Position numbers and translations under genes: made by a program
In this document: piece by piece, positions 60,949-64,000 of the stretch
How positions within the stretch are numbered: position 1 is the first letter of the stretch
How the letters are laid out: each line of letters starts with the position of its first letter
The notes under the pieces: model-generated
Databases searched by the model: none
What the model saw: the letters and a program-made list of their open reading frames with translations, nothing else
Told to the model about the DNA's origin: nothing
From: Dehalobacter sp.
Lineage (GTDB): Bacteria > Bacillota > Desulfitobacteriia > Desulfitobacteriales > Syntrophobotulaceae
NCBI GenBank assembly: GCA_023667845.1
Contig: JAMPIU010000143.1
Span: 250,574-314,573 of the forward strand
Direction: 5' to 3'
Length of the DNA stretch: 64,000 nt

Positions 60949-61152
60949 TTTCCTACGCTCATCTTGCCGTCAGCAGGCAAACGAGTATACCGTTCTCTAA
61001 ATAACTAGACATTAAAACCTTCATAGCTGGGCCTGTGTGCTACAGCTCCAGCGTAAGCGGAATGCGGCGCGCAGACCAGATCCAAATGAATATTTTTGTA
61101 TTTGGATAACTGCGCAAAACACGACATGCATACCTGCTCAAAGCTTAAAATC

Positions 61153-61262
61153 AGTCTGTGGGTCACAAGTACTGCGGCAAGCGTAGTATGGAGTGCGTAG
61201 CGCGGCTGTTTGCGCCATGGAGGGCGCAAACAGCCGAAAAGCAGTATTGTGACACACAGACT
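61153..61262. repeat. Nested 110-bp palindrome in the 60949-61326 gap
   Basis: Outer arms AGTCTGTGGGTCACAAGTACTGC (split in text: 61153-61175) and 61241-61262 pair with three mismatches. Inner arms CGGCTGTTTGCGCC (61203-61216) and GGCGCAAACAGCCG (61223-61236) are perfect. About 27 unpaired bases lie between the two stems on the left side. No gene is seen in the surrounding 378 bases. It resembles a small non-coding mobile or structured RNA/DNA element. Confidence 0.75.
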
Positions 61263-61326
61263 AACCCAGATGATATATCCTGCTGTCCTGCTGCGGCTAT
61301 TTATTGTTTAGGAAAGGAGACCTTTG

Positions 61327-62289
61327 ATGACGGATTCGGCAATCAATACCGCCGCCTTAAGCAAGCTATACAACGGCAAAGGAGGCTGCCAAAACATTAC
61401 CCTCCATGTCCCTAAAGGTGTGGTGTATGGATTTATCGGCCCCAATGGTGCCGGCAAGAGCACTTTTGTCCGTACGCTTTTAGGTTTACTGAAGCCAACC
61501 GGCGGCAAGGCCGAACTCTTAGGTAAGCCGCTCGGGGACCTCGAAGCACGCCGAAAAATTGGCTATCTGCCGGAGCTTTTTCGTTATCCGGATTGGTTAA
61601 CCGGACTCCAGCTTTTACATACGCATGCCGATCTGATCGGGATGAAATCGTCGTTGCGCCCCCAGCACTTTCAGACATTACTGGAAAGGGTAGGTCTAAG
61701 CGGCAGCGAAAAACAAAAAATCGCTAAATACAGCAAGGGCATGCAGCAAAGAATCGGTTTGGCTTGTGCGTTGCTTGGGGATCCGGAATTAATCTTTCTG
61801 GACGAACCGACTTCCGCGTTGGATCCGCTGGGGAGGATGGATGTTCGCAACCTCCTGGCAGAGCTAAGGCGCGAAGGCAAAACGGTCTTTTTGAACAGCC
61901 ACTTGCTGCAGGAAATCGAAACGGTCTGTGACCAGGTCGCGATCATCGATCGCGGAAAGCTGATCACGCAAGGAGATTGGCGTAAACTTTGCCATTTTCA
62001 AAACCGGTACAAGTTGATCGCTTCCGGTCTGGACCCGAAAGTCTTAAGCACACTTCCGAGCGTCCTTCGTGCAGAGCAGCGTCAAACATTCGAAGCTGAA
62101 GCAGGGACGGCCCGAAAAACGGAATGGCAGATTGAGATCGAAAGCACCGAAGAACTTCCGGCTTTGGTTCGGACACTCAGTGAGCACGGGATCGGGGTCT
62201 ACGAGCTCACGCCGCTGGAACCGCATCTGGAAGAAATCTTCCTGTATTGGATGAACCGAAAGGAGCCGGAAAATGTGGACCATCGCTAA
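61327..62289 (+). CDS. ABC-2 exporter ATPase
   Basis: A 320-residue protein; ATG 61327 is preferred over TTG 61324, with AAAGGAGACC upstream. It has Walker A GFIGPNGAGKSTFVRTLLG, signature YSKGMQQRIGLACALL, Walker B LIFLDEPTSALDPLGR and the switch H in LNSHLLQEIE. The C-terminal 90 residues are the DrrA/CcmA-type extension. It overlaps the permease gene by 17 bases and will act with it to export an unknown substrate. Confidence 0.95.
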   Translation: MTDSAINTAALSKLYNGKGGCQNITLHVPKGVVYGFIGPNGAGKSTFVRTLLGLLKPTGGKAELLGKPLGDLEARRKIGYLPELFRYPDWLTGLQLLHTHADLIGMKSSLRPQHFQTLLERVGLSGSEKQKIAKYSKGMQQRIGLACALLGDPELIFLDEPTSALDPLGRMDVRNLLAELRREGKTVFLNSHLLQEIETVCDQVAIIDRGKLITQGDWRKLCHFQNRYKLIASGLDPKVLSTLPSVLRAEQRQTFEAEAGTARKTEWQIEIESTEELPALVRTLSEHGIGVYELTPLEPHLEEIFLYWMNRKEPENVDHR

Positions 62290-63142
62290 ACTTTCTTTCA
62301 AAGAAATCCTCTATAAACGCATCTTCCTGATTGCTCTGATCATGACGTTGGCCTACTTGCTGCTGTATGGAATCGCGACCCATTATGCCGCGGCGTCATC
62401 GTTGGAATCGCTGAATCAAATGGATCCGGACCAAAAAGCAGCCATGAGCCTGCAACTGAAAATGGTCGGTTCACAGCTTTTGAGTATGGGCCTCTTTTTT
62501 GCCAACTTTATTATTGGTCTGCTGACGATTCTGGCAACGGTAGGCAGTATTGCCGGTAATATCGAAAGCCATCAAATCGATCCGATCCTAACCCGGCCCA
62601 TCCGGCGTATGGATTTTGTGTTAGGTAGATATCTTGGATATGGAATCCTTTTGATGGGATATACGTTGTTTTTCTTTCTTGCGATCATTCTCGTGAATCA
62701 TCTGTTTGGAGGTCTGCTGCAAGCGAATCTGCTCTTCAGCAACATCCTGAAAGCAAGTTTTGTTTTCGCCTGCGTTCCCTTGATCATGATTGCTCCGGCG
62801 TTGTTCTTCAGTGCGAATTTCGGTACGATGAATAGCGGGATCATTCTGATCGTTCTCTATGGCATGAGCTTTATCGGCGGTTTTGTGGAACAACTGGGAA
62901 ACATTCTGCAAAACACAGCCTTAGTGAATATTGGGGTCGTATCCAGCCTGCTGTTTCCCGCCGATACGCTGTTCCGCTATATGAACACCCTCCTGGACGC
63001 CGGCAATGCCGGATCTTTTAATCCGGCTTCCCTTCTCTTTGGCACCGGTTCGCCGAGTACCCTGATGCTCGTTTACTGTGTTGTTTATGTACTCTTGATT
63101 CTGCTGCTCGGGATTCAGTCATTTGGGCGCAGAGATATATAA
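62273..63142 (+). CDS. ABC-2 type permease
   Basis: A 289-residue membrane protein with six predicted helices (around 18-38, 75-97, 124-145, 160-182, 190-212, 260-282). The conserved SHQIDPILTRPIRRMDFVLGRYLG segment between helices 2 and 3 is typical of ABC-2 permeases of the NosY/CcmB-like group. It overlaps the ATPase gene by 17 bases. Substrate unknown. Confidence 0.92.
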   Translation: MWTIAKLSFKEILYKRIFLIALIMTLAYLLLYGIATHYAAASSLESLNQMDPDQKAAMSLQLKMVGSQLLSMGLFFANFIIGLLTILATVGSIAGNIESHQIDPILTRPIRRMDFVLGRYLGYGILLMGYTLFFFLAIILVNHLFGGLLQANLLFSNILKASFVFACVPLIMIAPALFFSANFGTMNSGIILIVLYGMSFIGGFVEQLGNILQNTALVNIGVVSSLLFPADTLFRYMNTLLDAGNAGSFNPASLLFGTGSPSTLMLVYCVVYVLLILLLGIQSFGRRDI

Positions 63143-63320
63143 GCAAGGTGGATCATACATTGTACTGCAGCTGGACGGGGATAATCCGGGATATGTCATT
63201 GTCAACGGCAAATCCCCGGCAGAAACCGAGGCCCTGTACGAGTCCATTTTTCATATAGGTCAGATTGACGCTGTGTATCCAGCTTGGCTTTTTCATAAGC
63301 CGGCTGGATTTTTATTATGA
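63123..63320 (+). CDS. Possible small protein after the permease
   Basis: A 65-codon frame from TTG 63123 overlaps the permease end by 20 bases. The middle, GGSYIVLQLDGDNPGYVIVNGKSP and ETEALYESIFHIGQIDAVYPA, looks like real protein. The start has no ribosome site, and the last dozen codons are the terminator stem. It may be a short gene whose 3' end was replaced, or a remnant. No family is recognised. Confidence 0.4.
   Translation: MGAEIYKQGGSYIVLQLDGDNPGYVIVNGKSPAETEALYESIFHIGQIDAVYPAWLFHKPAGFLL
63277..63316 (+). terminator. Rho-independent terminator
   Basis: ATCCAGC-TT-GGCTT pairs with AAGCC-GG-CTGGAT and is followed by TTTTTATT. It ends the sigma-distal exporter operon. Confidence 0.8.
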
Positions 63321-63415
63321 TCGCAGGATTTTTGTACAGATACTAAAAAAGGGATATGCAGAAGGATAGAGAATTATAAAACGAACTTATCGATTGCAGT
63401 AAAGGAGATTAATAT

Positions 63416-64000
63416 ATGATTGACGTCCGGAACATGACCAAAAAATACGGCAAGCTGGCGGCCAATGACAACATTAACCTGTCCGTGGGACGCGGCGAGC
63501 TGGCCGTACTGCTCGGCCCCAACGGGGCGGGTAAATCAACGCTGATCAAATCTGTTTGCGGTCTGCTGCGTTTCCAAGGTACCATCACCATCGACGGGCA
63601 TAAGAATCATACGGTGGAGGCCAAACGGATACTAGGGTATGTGCCGGAGTTTCCTGTGTTGTACCCGATGCTGACAGTGGCGGAGCACCTGGAGTTCATT
63701 GCCAAAGCATACCGGCTGGTGGCTTGGGAGGAAAGAGGGGAGGCCTTGCTTCGCCGTTTTGAGCTGGACGATAAAAAAATGAAGCTTGGTAAAGAGCTTT
63801 CCAAAGGAATGCAGCAAAAGGTCAGTGTCTGCTGTGCGCTCCTGCCCCAGCCCAAGGCTGTTATTCTGGATGAACCGCTGGTCGGTCTGGACCCGCATGG
63901 GATCCGTGAACTGAAAGCGGTCATTGCGGGGCTGCGGGACAGCGGCTGCGCGCTGCTTGTCAGCACCCATATGATCGAAAGCCTGGAGGAAAACTGGGAT
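63416..64000 (+). CDS. ABC transporter ATPase, N-terminal part (runs off the right edge)
   Basis: AAAGGAGAT precedes ATG 63416, and the frame is open to the window end (195 codons). Walker A LLGPNGAGKSTLIKS, signature LSKGMQQKVSVCCALL, Walker B AVILDEPLVGLDP and the switch H in LLVSTHMIE are present. It belongs to the ABC-2/CcmA-like group, like the ATPase at 61327. Its partner permease is presumably just beyond the edge. Confidence 0.92.
   Translation, partial: MIDVRNMTKKYGKLAANDNINLSVGRGELAVLLGPNGAGKSTLIKSVCGLLRFQGTITIDGHKNHTVEAKRILGYVPEFPVLYPMLTVAEHLEFIAKAYRLVAWEERGEALLRRFELDDKKMKLGKELSKGMQQKVSVCCALLPQPKAVILDEPLVGLDPHGIRELKAVIAGLRDSGCALLVSTHMIESLEENWD

Overview
The window is 64 kb of a low-to-moderate GC Gram-positive chromosome. 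Supporting signs are strong AGGAGG-type ribosome binding sites, frequent TTG/GTG starts, lipoprotein signal peptides, Firmicutes-type LexA boxes, a TxpA/BsrG-like type I toxin, cell-wall-binding repeat 2 domains and the DUF1659/DUF2922 pair. The gene mix looks most like the Desulfitobacterium/Dehalobacter/Desulfosporosinus group of Clostridia. That is an inference from gene content; no rRNA or other marker gene is present, and I saw no tRNA, rRNA, CRISPR array or replication origin.

Layout. 0-4 kb: a truncated membrane sensor, a tiny coiled-coil protein, an unrecognised repeat-rich protein and a YbjQ-family pair. 4-6 kb: an operon like B. subtilis yvl (DUF2089, SHOCT-like, unknown, YvlD-like holin fold) behind a 39-bp AT palindrome and a clear promoter. 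6-10 kb: a three-gene stress operon (two-TM coiled-coil protein, solute-binding/VWA fusion, TelA). 10-20 kb: short-chain dehydrogenase, PadR/DUF2812 pair, ferritin-like protein, two lipoproteins, a GyrI-like protein beside a wrecked serpin gene, YjbQ, an AAA ATPase, a newly called 55-residue membrane protein, and AlkD. 20-25 kb: an AT-rich stretch with a deleted DUF1848 gene, an acetyltransferase and a GGDEF protein, then a flavin-binding protein and an AraC regulator. 25.8-29.3 kb: two intact type I toxin/antisense loci and one decayed copy, with a HelD-type helicase between the two intact ones.

29.4-44.7 kb is a defence and mobile-element island. It holds a truncated DUF3427 helicase next to MutT, a CBASS-like pair (CD-NTase plus four-TM S-4TM-type effector), a frameshifted HNH nuclease, and a type I restriction-modification operon hsdM-hsdS-(membrane protein)-hsdR. 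Next come an XRE regulator with two matching operators and a complete IS66-family element with an exact 8-bp target duplication. The IS sits against the SOS promoter of a dinD gene. 44.7-49 kb continues with small regulators, a YHYH/Ig-like surface protein, fragments, and DUF2922, DUF1659 and DUF3102 genes.

49-64 kb: msrAB; a broken GntR/ABC locus whose ATPase is fused to an unrelated tail; a two-component system coupled to a MacB/FtsX-type ABC transporter; a YdjM-like hydrolase; a rubredoxin-domain remnant; a secreted cell-wall-binding protein; an ECF sigma/anti-sigma pair; a 110-bp nested palindrome; an ABC-2 exporter; and the start of another ABC ATPase cut by the right edge.

The window has unusually many broken genes (serpin, DUF1848, DUF3427 helicase, HNH, GntR, ABC ATPase, DUF5131, RhuM, rubredoxin), concentrated in and around the accessory regions, which suggests repeated deletion and insertion. 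The most informative parts are the CBASS-like pair, the duplicated toxin loci that differ only at synonymous sites, the membrane protein inside the restriction operon, and the IS66 insertion that rebuilds the dinD -35 element.
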